DNA of 54,285 bases from Acidobacteriota bacterium (GTDB taxonomy: Bacteria; Acidobacteriota; UBA6911; JACOSC01), in assembly GCA_016179055.1 (NCBI GenBank), contig JACOSC010000017.1:1-54285 (forward strand). The letters run 5' to 3'. The translations under genes and the position numbers were made by a program. The notes under the pieces were generated by a model that was not told where the DNA came from, did no database searches, and worked only from the letters and a program-made list of their open reading frames with translations. This document shows positions 16,747 through 25,018 of the stretch, one piece after another. Every line of letters starts with the position of its first letter. Within the stretch, counting starts at the first letter, position 1.

Positions 16747-16795
16747 TAATAATTTAGCCTAGACGCATTGACCGTGATGCATGCGGAGAAGGTTT

Positions 16796-17923
16796 ATGAA
16801 GATTCCATTACTGGACTTGAAAGCGCAGCATGATCCCATTGACGCGGAAATCAAAGCGGCGGTCCTTCAGGTGATTGACCAAGCCAACTATATCATGGGT
16901 CCCGAGGTAGCTCAATTTGAGAAGGCTGCCGGGGACTATATTGGCGCTCGTCACGCCATTGCCGTGGCTTCCGGGACCGATGCCCTGCTGCTATCGTTAC
17001 GCGCGCTGGGCATTGGCGTGGGCGATGAAGTCATAACCACTCCTTATTCGTTTTTTGCCACTGCCGGCGCGATCGCCAACGTCGGCGCCACGCCGGTGTT
17101 TGTCGACATTGAGCCAGACACGTATAACATTAATCCAAAGCGGATCGCCGCCCGGATTACGCCGCGCACCAAAGCCATCCTGCCGGTGCATTTATTCGGG
17201 CAATGCGCCGATATGGATTCAATATTAGCCGTAGCGGGCGAGCATCGCCTGCCGGTGATCGAAGACGCCGCCCAGGCGTTCGGCGCGCATCACAAAGGGC
17301 GTAAAGCCGGCACGCTGGGTTCGCTGGGCTGTTTTAGTTTCTTTCCCAGTAAAAACCTCGGCGGCTTAGGCGACGGTGGCATGATTACCACCAACGATGA
17401 TGCACTGGCCGAACGCGCACGTATGTTGCGCGCCCACGGCGGAAAAGAAAAATACATGCACTCGATCGTCGGGACCAACAGCCGGCTTGACACGCTGCAA
17501 GCCGCGGTCTTGCTCGTCAAGATTAAGTATATTGACGGCTGGCACGAGGGACGGCGGCGCAACGCCCGTTACTTCGACAATGCCTTCGCCGGAATCGTCG
17601 ATCTGAAAACGCCGGTGGTGCGTCCGGCGAACTATCATATTTATAATCAGTACGTCGTCCGCTCGGCGACCAGAGATTTGCTGGTGGCCCACTTAAAGCA
17701 GTGTGAGATTGGGTATGCGCTGTATTATCCGCGGCCGCTTCATCTGCAGACGTGCTTCAGCTACTTGGGTTACCAGCCGGGAGATATGCCGGAAGCTGAG
17801 GCGGCCTGCCGGGAGACAGTGGCCTTGCCGGTTTATCCTGAGCTGACTGACGAGCAGCTACAATATATAGCTTTCCGCCTGGAGCAGTTTTTTTTAAGCA
17901 CTTCCTTGAAGAAGTCTCTTTAG
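16796..17923 (+). CDS. DegT/DnrJ/EryC1/StrS sugar aminotransferase (WbpE/WlbC-like)
   Basis: A PLP-dependent sugar aminotransferase of 375 residues. ATG at 16796 (MKIPLLDLKAQHDPID) has GGAGAAGG about 5 bases upstream. Family marks are the GPEVAQFEKAAGDYIGARHA opening, ASGTDALLLSLRALGIG, EDAAQAFGAHHKG, and the PLP lysine in CFSFFPSKNLGGLGDGG. In the WbpB/D/E pathway it transfers an amino group from glutamate to the 3-keto sugar made by the dehydrogenase. Gene order here is B-D-E-I, separated only by repeat elements, which supports the pathway assignment. Confidence 0.88.
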   Translation: MKIPLLDLKAQHDPIDAEIKAAVLQVIDQANYIMGPEVAQFEKAAGDYIGARHAIAVASGTDALLLSLRALGIGVGDEVITTPYSFFATAGAIANVGATPVFVDIEPDTYNINPKRIAARITPRTKAILPVHLFGQCADMDSILAVAGEHRLPVIEDAAQAFGAHHKGRKAGTLGSLGCFSFFPSKNLGGLGDGGMITTNDDALAERARMLRAHGGKEKYMHSIVGTNSRLDTLQAAVLLVKIKYIDGWHEGRRRNARYFDNAFAGIVDLKTPVVRPANYHIYNQYVVRSATRDLLVAHLKQCEIGYALYYPRPLHLQTCFSYLGYQPGDMPEAEAACRETVALPVYPELTDEQLQYIAFRLEQFFLSTSLKKSL

Positions 17924-17975
17924 GGGTGTTCATGGCCTTGTGGGGCACTACGACGTAGAAAAAAGCACAGACATG

Positions 17976-18060
17976 CCTGGGAGCGCCGGCATCCTTGCCG
18001 GCACAGGTGGACGCGGTCCGCGACGGGACTTGCCCCGACGGTAGTCGGGGCGCTCCCAGG
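17976..18060. repeat. REP-like palindrome, long form
   Basis: The ends CCTGGGAGCGCC and GGCGCTCCCAGG are perfect inverted repeats, with CCCCGACGGTAGTCGGGG just inside the right arm. The same palindrome recurs in short form at 33080-33117, and both copies are followed by TATTTTCA. It lies 17 bases before the epimerase start and could affect mRNA folding there. Confidence 0.65.
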
Positions 18061-18077
18061 TATTTTCAGAGGCGAAT

Positions 18078-19145
18078 ATGCGTATTATTAGTGTGGTGGG
18101 CGCGCGGCCGCAGTTTATCAAGGCGGCGGTCGTCTCGCGGGCTCTCGTCCGCCAGGGCATCCCGGAGGTTCTGGTCCATACGGGGCAGCACTATGATCCT
18201 ATGATGTCTCGAGTGTTTTTCGATGAAATGCTCATACCGCAGCCCCACTATAACCTCGACGTTGGCTCAGGCTCTCATGGCCGGCAAACCGGCGAAATTT
18301 TGAAGCGACTTGAACCTATCCTGGAAAAAGAGCGTCCCGATCGAGTTCTGATTTACGGCGATACCAACTCAACGCTGGCCGCGGCCCTCGCCGCTTCCAA
18401 GCTGTGCATACCCGTGGCCCACGTCGAAGCGGGCTTGCGCAGCTACAATCGTCGCATGCCCGAAGAGATCAATCGAATATTGGCCGATCATATTGCGGAC
18501 CTGCTCTTTTGTCCGACGATGATGGCGGTGGCCAATCTGCGCAAAGAAGGCATTGTGGACGGCGTCCATAATGTGGGGGACGTCATGTATGATGCCGTGC
18601 TCTTCTACGCGGACTTGGCTTCCCAACAAACCGACCCGCTCAAAGGCTTGGGGATAGCTCCCCGAGAATATTTCCTGGCCACGATTCATCGTGCCGAAAA
18701 CACCGACCATCCGAAACGACTGCGCGACCTACTTGAGGCGCTTTCCGGACTGGAAAAACCGGTGCTGCTGCCGCTTCACCCGCGCACTCGTAAAGAAGTT
18801 CATCGCCAGAGTATCACGATAGCCCCAACGGTTATTCTGATGAATCCGGCCTCCTATTTCCAGATGATTCGGCTTGAGCAGCAGGCGGCGGCGATCCTAA
18901 CCGATTCCGGTGGAGTGCAGAAAGAGGCGTTCTTTTTCGGTGTGCCATGCCTTACGCTGCGCGAAGAAACGGAGTGGGTGGAAACGGTCGAGTCCGGCTG
19001 GAACCATCTGGTGGGCGCCGATCCGCTGCGCATCGCTAGGGCTGTGCGGGGTTTGGCGGCTATGGAGCGACGTCGTCCACCGTCATTGTTTGGCGATGGC
19101 CATGCTGCCGAGAAGATATGCAATTTAATCAAAGCTACCGTATAA
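18078..19145 (+). CDS. Non-hydrolysing UDP-N-acetylglucosamine 2-epimerase, WbpI/WlbD-like
   Basis: A 355-residue GT-B-fold epimerase that inverts C2 of UDP-GlcNAc-type sugars. Motifs seen: VGARPQFIKAAVVSRAL at the N-terminus, HTGQHYDPMMS, IYGDTNSTLAAALAA, HVEAGLRSYNRRMPEEINR (catalytic Glu pair), TIHRAENTD (active-site His) and LTDSGGVQKEAFFFGVPCLTLR. The GARPQFIKAA opening resembles enzymes that act on UDP-GlcNAc3NAcA rather than WecB (GTRPEAIK). With the three preceding genes it would complete the route to UDP-ManNAc3NAcA. Substrate specificity is inferred. Confidence 0.87.
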   Translation: MRIISVVGARPQFIKAAVVSRALVRQGIPEVLVHTGQHYDPMMSRVFFDEMLIPQPHYNLDVGSGSHGRQTGEILKRLEPILEKERPDRVLIYGDTNSTLAAALAASKLCIPVAHVEAGLRSYNRRMPEEINRILADHIADLLFCPTMMAVANLRKEGIVDGVHNVGDVMYDAVLFYADLASQQTDPLKGLGIAPREYFLATIHRAENTDHPKRLRDLLEALSGLEKPVLLPLHPRTRKEVHRQSITIAPTVILMNPASYFQMIRLEQQAAAILTDSGGVQKEAFFFGVPCLTLREETEWVETVESGWNHLVGADPLRIARAVRGLAAMERRRPPSLFGDGHAAEKICNLIKATV

Positions 19146-19404
19146 TTTATTTGGGCCTATCGTTGAGGCCGCGCCGCGCCGGGCGCAGCAAGCTCATCGG
19201 ACGGTGTGAAGGCCGCGTGACCTATCGAGAATATCCGGGAGCCGGTGATTGTCTCAGAGTTGGCGTGGGTGTCTTTAAAGAGGGTTTCCAGCGCCGGCTC
19301 GGATAATCGGCGAAGGCCAAGCCGGTGCGCGCCGTGCGCATCATCCTAAATGACCGACTTACCGCACCCCCCTCTGGGAGCTACAAATAGATCGGACAAC
19401 TATT

Positions 19405-20574
19405 ATGCGTAAGATCGTGAGCATCGTCGGGGCACGGCCCAATTTCATGAAAATTGCTCCACTCATGCAGCAGGCTAGAAAGCGTCGGAATCTAAATATG
19501 CGACTGGTCCACACGGGCCAACATTACGATTTTCAGATGTCGCAACTCTTTTTTCAGGAGCTGCATATTCCAAAGCCCGACATTGATCTGGGCGTCGGCT
19601 CCGCCTCGCATGCCGTGCAAACGGCGGAAATCATGAAGGGGCTCGAGCCGGTCCTGCAAAAAGAGCGGCCGGACTTGGTTCTCGTAGTGGGCGATGTCAA
19701 TTCCACTCTGGCGGGGGCTCTGACGGCCGCTAAACTCGGCATCCCAGTAGCTCACGTGGAGGCGGGATTACGCAGCTTTGATCGGACCATGCCGGAAGAG
19801 ATCAATCGAGTGCTCACCGACTCGCTAGCGGACTGGCTTTTTACGAGCGAAGTCGGGGCGGCCAAGAACTTGCTCCGGGAAGGCGTCGCGCGACGAAAGA
19901 TTTTTTTTGTCGGCAACACGATGATTGATACGCTGTTACGTCACCGTTCTAAAGCCGGTCGATCCCAGGTGTTGGTCAGATTGGGATTAATCGCCGAAAA
20001 TGGCTTCCACCCACCGAGAAGACCCGCCCCACCGGCCAAAATAAAATCTACGCGCCCCTATGCCTTGCTTACGTTGCATCGGCCCAGCAACGTGGATGAC
20101 CCTGACGTGCTCGGCCCCATCTTGCAGGCCCTCCACCAAGTCAGTCAAGATGCGCCGATTCTGTTTCCGATCCACCCGCGTACACGCCGGCAAATTGAAA
20201 TCTTTGGATATTCCCATTACTTCTCGACGCACGATCGGATAGGTGAGCATGGCCTATGGATGGTGGAGCCCCTGGGTTATTTAGATTTTGCCTGTCTCAT
20301 GGCTAAAGCGCGTTTGGTGCTGACCGACTCGGGCGGCATTCAGGAAGAGACTACGGTTCTTGGCGTTCCCTGTCTCACATTGCGCAAGAACACGGAGCGG
20401 CCAATAACGGTGACGCAAGGGACCAACCGTGTCGTAGGCACGGATGGCAACCTTATTGTTAAGTATAGTAGCGCGGCGTTGCAACACGGCGTAAGACGCC
20501 GGCGATTGCCCAAGTATTGGGATGGTCATGCCGCCGAGCGCATCATCGATGTACTCTGCCGAGCCCTGACCTAA
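19405..20574 (+). CDS. wecB: UDP-N-acetylglucosamine 2-epimerase (non-hydrolysing), second paralogue
   Basis: A 389-residue paralogue of the upstream gene. Motifs: IVGARPNFMKIAPLMQQA, HTGQHYDFQMSQLFF, VVGDVNSTLAGALTAAK, HVEAGLRSFDRTMPEEINR, LTLHRPSNVDD, and LTDSGGIQEETTVLGVPCLTLR then NTERP. The GARPNFMK/IAPL opening and the GGIQEETT loop are closer to general WecB enzymes making UDP-ManNAc. An extra basic, proline-rich loop (PPRRPAPPAKIKS) precedes the LTLHR motif. Having two epimerases suggests that two different 2-epimeric sugars enter the EPS. It lies 259 bases after the first epimerase; that gap shows no gene. Confidence 0.88.
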   Translation: MRKIVSIVGARPNFMKIAPLMQQARKRRNLNMRLVHTGQHYDFQMSQLFFQELHIPKPDIDLGVGSASHAVQTAEIMKGLEPVLQKERPDLVLVVGDVNSTLAGALTAAKLGIPVAHVEAGLRSFDRTMPEEINRVLTDSLADWLFTSEVGAAKNLLREGVARRKIFFVGNTMIDTLLRHRSKAGRSQVLVRLGLIAENGFHPPRRPAPPAKIKSTRPYALLTLHRPSNVDDPDVLGPILQALHQVSQDAPILFPIHPRTRRQIEIFGYSHYFSTHDRIGEHGLWMVEPLGYLDFACLMAKARLVLTDSGGIQEETTVLGVPCLTLRKNTERPITVTQGTNRVVGTDGNLIVKYSSAALQHGVRRRRLPKYWDGHAAERIIDVLCRALT

Positions 20575-20702
20575 GCGAATAGGCCGGCCATGGCAAGTTT
20601 CAATAGCCAGAGGATTGTCATCGCCGGTGGCGAATGGGTGATGGCGTCTAGATCCTATTCTCATCCGGCTGGGGGATTGCCAACGCAGCGTGAACAACGT
20701 TT

Positions 20703-21932
20703 ATGAAAGTGTTACATGTACTGGATCATACGGTTCCCTACTTTAGTGGGTACAGCTTCCGCACGAAATACATATTGGAAACGCAGAAGCGTTTTGGCCT
20801 CATTCCATTGGCCGTTACGTCGCCGAAGCACGAGAAAATGGACGCGCTGCTCGAAGAGATTCAAGGTATTCCGCATTATCGGACCCGTATGCCCGAGGGT
20901 TTCCTGGTTAGGAGTATCCGTAAGACCCCCTTCTTAAAAGAAAAAATACTGATGAAGGCCCTTCGGCAGAGGGTATTTGAGATCGCCCGTGACGAACGTG
21001 TCGACCTGATCCATGCGCACTCCCCGATCTTAAACGGGATCCCGGCGCTTAAAGTGGCGCGGCGTCTGCATCTGCCGGTGATTTATGAGGTGAGAGCTTT
21101 TTGGGAAGATGCCGCCGTCGATCATGGCACGCTGCGAGAGCATTCGTTGAAATATGGCCTGATCCAGCGCATGGAAACGGATCTGATCAAGAAAGTGGAT
21201 CTGGTCATAACCATATGCCGCGGTTTGCGTGATGACCTGATTGCCCGCGGAATCTCGGCGGAAAAAATAGCAATCGTAACGAATGGTGTAGAGACGTCGC
21301 GCTTCCGGCCGCCCGTCCGCAACTCGGCCTTGGCCACGCGCCTCGGCCTCGACGGCAAAGTAACGTTAGGATTTCTCGGCTCATTTTATCGCTACGAGGG
21401 GCTGGACTTGTTGGTGGAGGCCTTCCGCGCCTTAATCACTCCTTTTCCCCACGCGCGCTTGCTGCTGGTGGGCGATGGTGAAGGAGGAGAGGAATTGCGC
21501 GGCGCCGTTATGCGTGACGGCCTCGAAGGTAAAGTACTCTTCACCGGCAATGTTCCACATGACGAAGTTCAAGATTATTATTCGGTAATGGATGTGGCCG
21601 TGTACCCACGCAAGAAGATGCGCTTGACCGAAACGGTTACGCCTCTGAAAACGTTGGAGGCTATGTCCATGGAACGACCGGTGATTTGCAGCGACCTCGG
21701 CGGCTTTCGCGAAATAGTACGCGATGGCGTCACGGGACTATTGTTTCGCGCCGGGGACGTCGGAGACTTGGTGGCGCGCTGTCGCGCCGTCATTGCAGAT
21801 CCGGGGCTCCGGGAGAATTTGGCCAAAGCCGCGCGCATCGACATGCAGACCTCATGGGATTGGCAGGAAGTTATTCGCCGCCAACTGAGCCTCTACGAGT
21901 CGTTGGTCGAGCATTATCGGTCTCCGGTGTAA
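20703..21932 (+). CDS. Glycosyltransferase, exosortase-A associated (TIGR04063 type)
   Basis: A GT4-family enzyme of 409 residues. The opening MKVLHVLDHTVPYFSGYSFR and TKYILETQ with LAVTSPKH is the signature of the XrtA-linked TIGR04063 family. The donor-binding half shows GFLGSFYRYEGLDLLVEA, LLLVGDGEGGEELR and the ETVTPLKTLEAMSMERPVI stretch with the GT4 glutamates. It presumably extends the lipid-linked EPS unit in the cytoplasm. The 128 bases before it contain no gene. After it the cluster is interrupted by a palindromic repeat and an integron cassette. Confidence 0.88.
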   Translation: MKVLHVLDHTVPYFSGYSFRTKYILETQKRFGLIPLAVTSPKHEKMDALLEEIQGIPHYRTRMPEGFLVRSIRKTPFLKEKILMKALRQRVFEIARDERVDLIHAHSPILNGIPALKVARRLHLPVIYEVRAFWEDAAVDHGTLREHSLKYGLIQRMETDLIKKVDLVITICRGLRDDLIARGISAEKIAIVTNGVETSRFRPPVRNSALATRLGLDGKVTLGFLGSFYRYEGLDLLVEAFRALITPFPHARLLLVGDGEGGEELRGAVMRDGLEGKVLFTGNVPHDEVQDYYSVMDVAVYPRKKMRLTETVTPLKTLEAMSMERPVICSDLGGFREIVRDGVTGLLFRAGDVGDLVARCRAVIADPGLRENLAKAARIDMQTSWDWQEVIRRQLSLYESLVEHYRSPV

Positions 21933-22022
21933 ATCGAGGGCGGATTCAATTGGAGCAGTTCAGCCGCCCCGGCATTAGAGCTGTCAGCCAAAACGGTACC
22001 CCGTCGCTACCGTTATAGCGAA

Positions 22023-22095
22023 ACAGAACCGGGAGCGGTAGCGACCGGGTGCGCCGCGGCCACGGCCACCTGCCCGCTACCGCAGGGGGTTCTGT
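22023..22095. repeat. Palindromic repeat next to the integron cassette
   Basis: ACAGAACC (22023-22030) pairs with GGTTCTGT (22088-22095), and GAGCGGTAGCG pairs inside with CGCTACCGC. A partial third arm GTCGCTACCG lies just upstream near 22003. It resembles a REP-type structured element. It ends 13 bases before the cassette junction and may have served as the folded target for cassette insertion (speculative). Confidence 0.5.
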
Positions 22096-22108
22096 TATTC
22101 ATTCGTCG

Positions 22109-22780
22109 TTAGACGGCGAAAGAGGAGCTACAGTGCGCGAATGGACGTGTTCGTGGAACGGTATCCCGATCGTTGTGCGGAGCTGGACGCGATGGTTAAG
22201 GACCGGCGAGGAACTGCTCGTCGGGGGCCTCGATGTAGACCGGAACGAATCGGGCCTCTTGAGCCGGATGTCTGCGCATCTTGCCGCGCCGATCTCGGTT
22301 GGCGGGCGGCGCCATAACGTCGAAGCCATTCTTGCGCAAGGCCAAGGCACCGTTCGGACGTGCTGCAAGATCCACGTTGATGGACAGGTAGTTGGTGGGG
22401 ATATCGCAGCGAAACTGCGTGCGCCAGAGGTCGCAACATGGGAGAAGGTGCACGAAGCGGGGATGCTGCGATATGTTTTCGGTAGTGGGTTGCTTCGCTA
22501 CGGACTCCCGTATGCGGTCATGGCAGCAGCTATCAGTGCGCCTGCCGCCAAGAATCGAAGCGTATGGAGTATTGTTATCCAATGGACGATCGCTGGCGCG
22601 ATGTTCGGACTTGCCATGACGTACTTCACATGGCGCAGCTCGGAATCGGCGTTCAATTCTCGGCAAGAGAAGCTTAGAGGTGAGCCGAAATTCGCCGCCT
22701 AACAAGCGGTTGGGGCGGCCCGGCGACAGCTAGTGCGATGTTCTGGCGGGCATTCCGTCCGTCGGTCGCTCAACCGCAGG
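22109..22780 (+). mobile_element. Solitary integron gene cassette
   Basis: The left junction is G|TTAGAC at 22108-22114. The right end is an attC whose R'' box is GCCTAAC at 22697-22703 and whose crossover is G|TTATAC at 22780-22786. The cassette's own R' half (TTAGAC) now sits at the left and is complementary in 6 of 7 positions to R'', whereas the right half (TTATAC) fits less well and is presumably target DNA. This is the arrangement produced when a circular cassette integrates at a GTT. One ORF on the same strand fills the cassette. No integrase or second cassette lies next to it. Confidence 0.7.
22133..22702 (+). CDS. Integron-cassette-borne membrane protein of unknown function
   Basis: I chose GTG at 22133 because GAGGAG lies about 6 bases upstream and the start is 25 bases inside the cassette; the product has 189 residues. 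The N-terminal half is beta-rich (REWTCSWNGIPIVVRSWTRW, LLVGGLDVD, CCKIHVDGQVVGGD) and resembles a soluble domain often seen in cassette-encoded hypothetical proteins. Two hydrophobic segments follow at about residues 122-140 and 145-165 (GLPYAVMAAAISAPA and IVIQWTIAGAMFGLAMTYF). The stop codon TAA lies within the attC R'' box. It is unrelated to its EPS neighbours. No function can be named. Confidence 0.7.
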   Translation: MREWTCSWNGIPIVVRSWTRWLRTGEELLVGGLDVDRNESGLLSRMSAHLAAPISVGGRRHNVEAILAQGQGTVRTCCKIHVDGQVVGGDIAAKLRAPEVATWEKVHEAGMLRYVFGSGLLRYGLPYAVMAAAISAPAAKNRSVWSIVIQWTIAGAMFGLAMTYFTWRSSESAFNSRQEKLRGEPKFAA

Positions 22781-22786
22781 TTATAC
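22697..22786 (+). repeat. Integron attC site of the solitary cassette
   Basis: The 90-bp imperfect palindrome has R'' GCCTAAC, then AGCGGTTG pairing with CAACCGC at 22771-22777, inner GGCGAC pairing with GTCGGTCGC, and R' GTTATAC. An unpaired A lies beside each stem (CTAAC-A-AGCGG and CCGC-A-GGTTA), the sort of extrahelical base attC sites use for strand choice. Confidence 0.7.
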
Positions 22787-22857
22787 ACCAAAAGGGACAT
22801 GAACAACTCTTATGAAAATGCGGAGTTAATAATTCTCCTCCACTCGACAGGACTCCT

Positions 22858-23952
22858 ATGGTAGTGCGAGTGAAATATTGGCTGGCCTTCTTGCTGAGGA
22901 AATCCGGTATTTTGTTCCTGGCGCGGCGACGGCCTTTTGGAGGTGTGACTATTCTGTGCTATCACCGGGTTTTTAATGATCCTCGCTCGATGCGTGATTA
23001 TTGTTTTCCCGGTATGGCCATCTCCCGCAAGATGTTTGACGCGCAAATGGCTTGTTTGGCTAAGTATTATCACGTGGTTTGCCTGTCGCATGCCGTGGAG
23101 TGCCTTAAGAGCGGCCGATCTCTCCCTGTCGGAGCAGTGGTCATTACTTTTGATGATGGGTACATGGATAACTATCTTTATGCCTATCCAGTTTTGCAAA
23201 AGTATGAGCTGCCGGCAACTTTTTTCTTGGTTTCCGAGTTTATGGGGGGGAAGTCGCTGTTGTGGTTTGATCGGATCGCTCGCCTGTTAGATTGCGCGGA
23301 AGCCGGCCCGGCGCTGCCGGCACTCTTTCGGACGCACTTGCCGGCGGCACTGAGCGAACGCGCGTCAGCCCTCATGGCGGCTCACGCGGCCAGCCGGCCA
23401 CAGAAGATTAGCGCCGTGGTTGGTTTGCTAAAAGGGGCGCCGGCGGCGGCTGTGGCCGGCTTGGTTGAAGCTCTGGCGAAACAATTCCCGGCGGCTGCGG
23501 AAAGCGCCGGCGCCGATGGCGGCATGTCCTGGGAAATGCTTCGCGAGATGACGCGCAATGGCATGGATGTCGGCTCGCATACGCAAACGCACACGATCCT
23601 GACCGGGCTGCCGGCGGACCGCGTTGAACATGAGATAGGCGAATCGAAGCGTCAACTCGAGCAACAGTTGTCCACTACGGTGCGCTGGTTTTGTTATCCT
23701 AATGGCAATTTTGATGACCGTATATGGAAGAACTTAGCCCGGCATGGTTTTTGGGCCGCTTGCGCCTTGCGCTACGGGTCCAACAAAAGTGCTAATGATT
23801 TAACGGCGCTTAGACGAATAAATATCAATGAAGCGTTTTCGGCGGATCTCTTCGGGGACTTTTCGGAAAACGTGTTCATGGCCGAATTGGCTGGTTTGTT
23901 TGATTGGGTGCTCCTACGACGTTTTCGTCGGGGCTCGCCGTCATACAAATAA
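22858..23952 (+). CDS. Polysaccharide deacetylase (NodB domain)
   Basis: A 364-residue protein with metal-binding motifs VITFDDGYMDNYLYAYPVL (TFDDG) and VGSHTQTHTIL (SHxxxH), plus RWFCYPNGNFDD near the C-terminus. The residue order fits the NodB catalytic domain of carbohydrate esterase family 4. A helical Ala-rich insert of about 110 residues (roughly positions 140-250) separates the two metal motifs, longer than usual. The N-terminal GGVTILCYHRV is a classic start of membrane-associated deacetylases. It probably deacetylates a sugar of this EPS. It is distinct from the XrtA-type deacetylase at the cluster start. Confidence 0.87.
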   Translation: MVVRVKYWLAFLLRKSGILFLARRRPFGGVTILCYHRVFNDPRSMRDYCFPGMAISRKMFDAQMACLAKYYHVVCLSHAVECLKSGRSLPVGAVVITFDDGYMDNYLYAYPVLQKYELPATFFLVSEFMGGKSLLWFDRIARLLDCAEAGPALPALFRTHLPAALSERASALMAAHAASRPQKISAVVGLLKGAPAAAVAGLVEALAKQFPAAAESAGADGGMSWEMLREMTRNGMDVGSHTQTHTILTGLPADRVEHEIGESKRQLEQQLSTTVRWFCYPNGNFDDRIWKNLARHGFWAACALRYGSNKSANDLTALRRININEAFSADLFGDFSENVFMAELAGLFDWVLLRRFRRGSPSYK

Positions 23953-24034
23953 ATATGGAATAATAAAAGGCGACGGGCGCGAACGCGTGTCCTTTCGATG
24001 GACTGGAAACAAGTGGCAGGAGAACCGTAGCGCG

Positions 24035-25012
24035 ATGACCCAACAAGGCCTTAATCGGGATGCCGGCCGGAATCCCGCTATACCGCCGATCGACAACCTT
24101 GATAAGTGCCGTAATATACTGGCCTGTACGGAGTGTCAATCGCCGTTGGATATGGCGCCGGCGGTGACACAGGTTACTTGTTTGCGTTGTGGTAAGCAAT
24201 ATCCCATTATCAGTGGTGTTCCGGTTATGCTCAAGGGGAGTGACGCCGCGGCCATCAATATCGGCGCCAACGCCCAGCCGGCGCGCTCCGTGCTCAGAAA
24301 GTTGCCTTTGATCGGCCGCTTCTTGCGCTGGGTTCTTAACCCACCGGCCGGGCTCATTAATGTGGCGGCCGCGGAGAACTATCGGTGCCTGCGCGAAATG
24401 CTTTCCGGCCTAGACCACCCCAAATTGCTCTTTGTCGGCGGCGCCGACGGCCTCGGCTTTGGCTCGATACACTTGGGTCAGAAACTTTTGCAGTCCGTGA
24501 TAAATACCGACGTCGCTTTAATGCCGGGCGTGGACTTGGTAGCCGATGGCCACTGCCTTCCCTTTGTCGATGAGAGTTTTGATGGCGTAGTCGTGCAATC
24601 CGTGTTGCAACACACGCGGGAGCCAAAGGTCGTCGTCGACGAAATACTTCGAGTGCTCCGCCCCGGCGGCTGCGTTTATAGCGAAATACCTTTTCTGCAA
24701 CGCTATTACCCGGGCTATGATTTTCAGAGGCTCACCTTAGAAGGGTTGGAATTTTTGTTCCGTGATTTTGAGGCTATTCGCACCGGCATCTCCAACGGAC
24801 CGGCGTCCGCTTTGGCGCACGTGGGCGCTTACGCCTTTGCCGCGCTTTTAGCCTTCCGGTCCGAGGCGTTCTACAAAATTCTAGTGACGACGTTCCGGTG
24901 GGCTTTTGCTCCGCTACGCTATCTGGACTGGCTGGTGAAGGATCATGAACACTCCGTTGAGGTGGCCGGTGGATTTTATTTCTTAGGAAGAAAACAACAA
25001 GGAGCACATTAA
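24035..25012 (+). CDS. Class I SAM-dependent methyltransferase with N-terminal zinc ribbon
   Basis: ATG at 24035 (MTQQGLNRD) has AGGAG about 12 bases upstream; the frame is open much further upstream over the deacetylase tail, which I reject. The product has 325 residues. A Trm112-like zinc ribbon at about residues 27-65 shows CTECQSPLD and TCLRCGKQYPIISGVPVM. The methyltransferase core follows with LPFVDESFDGVVVQSVLQH and RVLRPGGCVYSEIPF (motifs II-III). The glycine-rich SAM loop (LFVGGADGLGFGS) is less canonical. It probably methylates a sugar or lipid intermediate of the EPS. The following gene starts 6 bases after its stop. Confidence 0.82.
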   Translation: MTQQGLNRDAGRNPAIPPIDNLDKCRNILACTECQSPLDMAPAVTQVTCLRCGKQYPIISGVPVMLKGSDAAAINIGANAQPARSVLRKLPLIGRFLRWVLNPPAGLINVAAAENYRCLREMLSGLDHPKLLFVGGADGLGFGSIHLGQKLLQSVINTDVALMPGVDLVADGHCLPFVDESFDGVVVQSVLQHTREPKVVVDEILRVLRPGGCVYSEIPFLQRYYPGYDFQRLTLEGLEFLFRDFEAIRTGISNGPASALAHVGAYAFAALLAFRSEAFYKILVTTFRWAFAPLRYLDWLVKDHEHSVEVAGGFYFLGRKQQGAH

Positions 25013-25018
25013 GACGCT

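Noticed and set aside
22128-22705. Minus-strand ORFs within the integron cassette
   Set aside because: The plus-strand ORF has the ribosome binding site, the correct spacing to the cassette start and its stop in the attC box; the minus frames are shadows.
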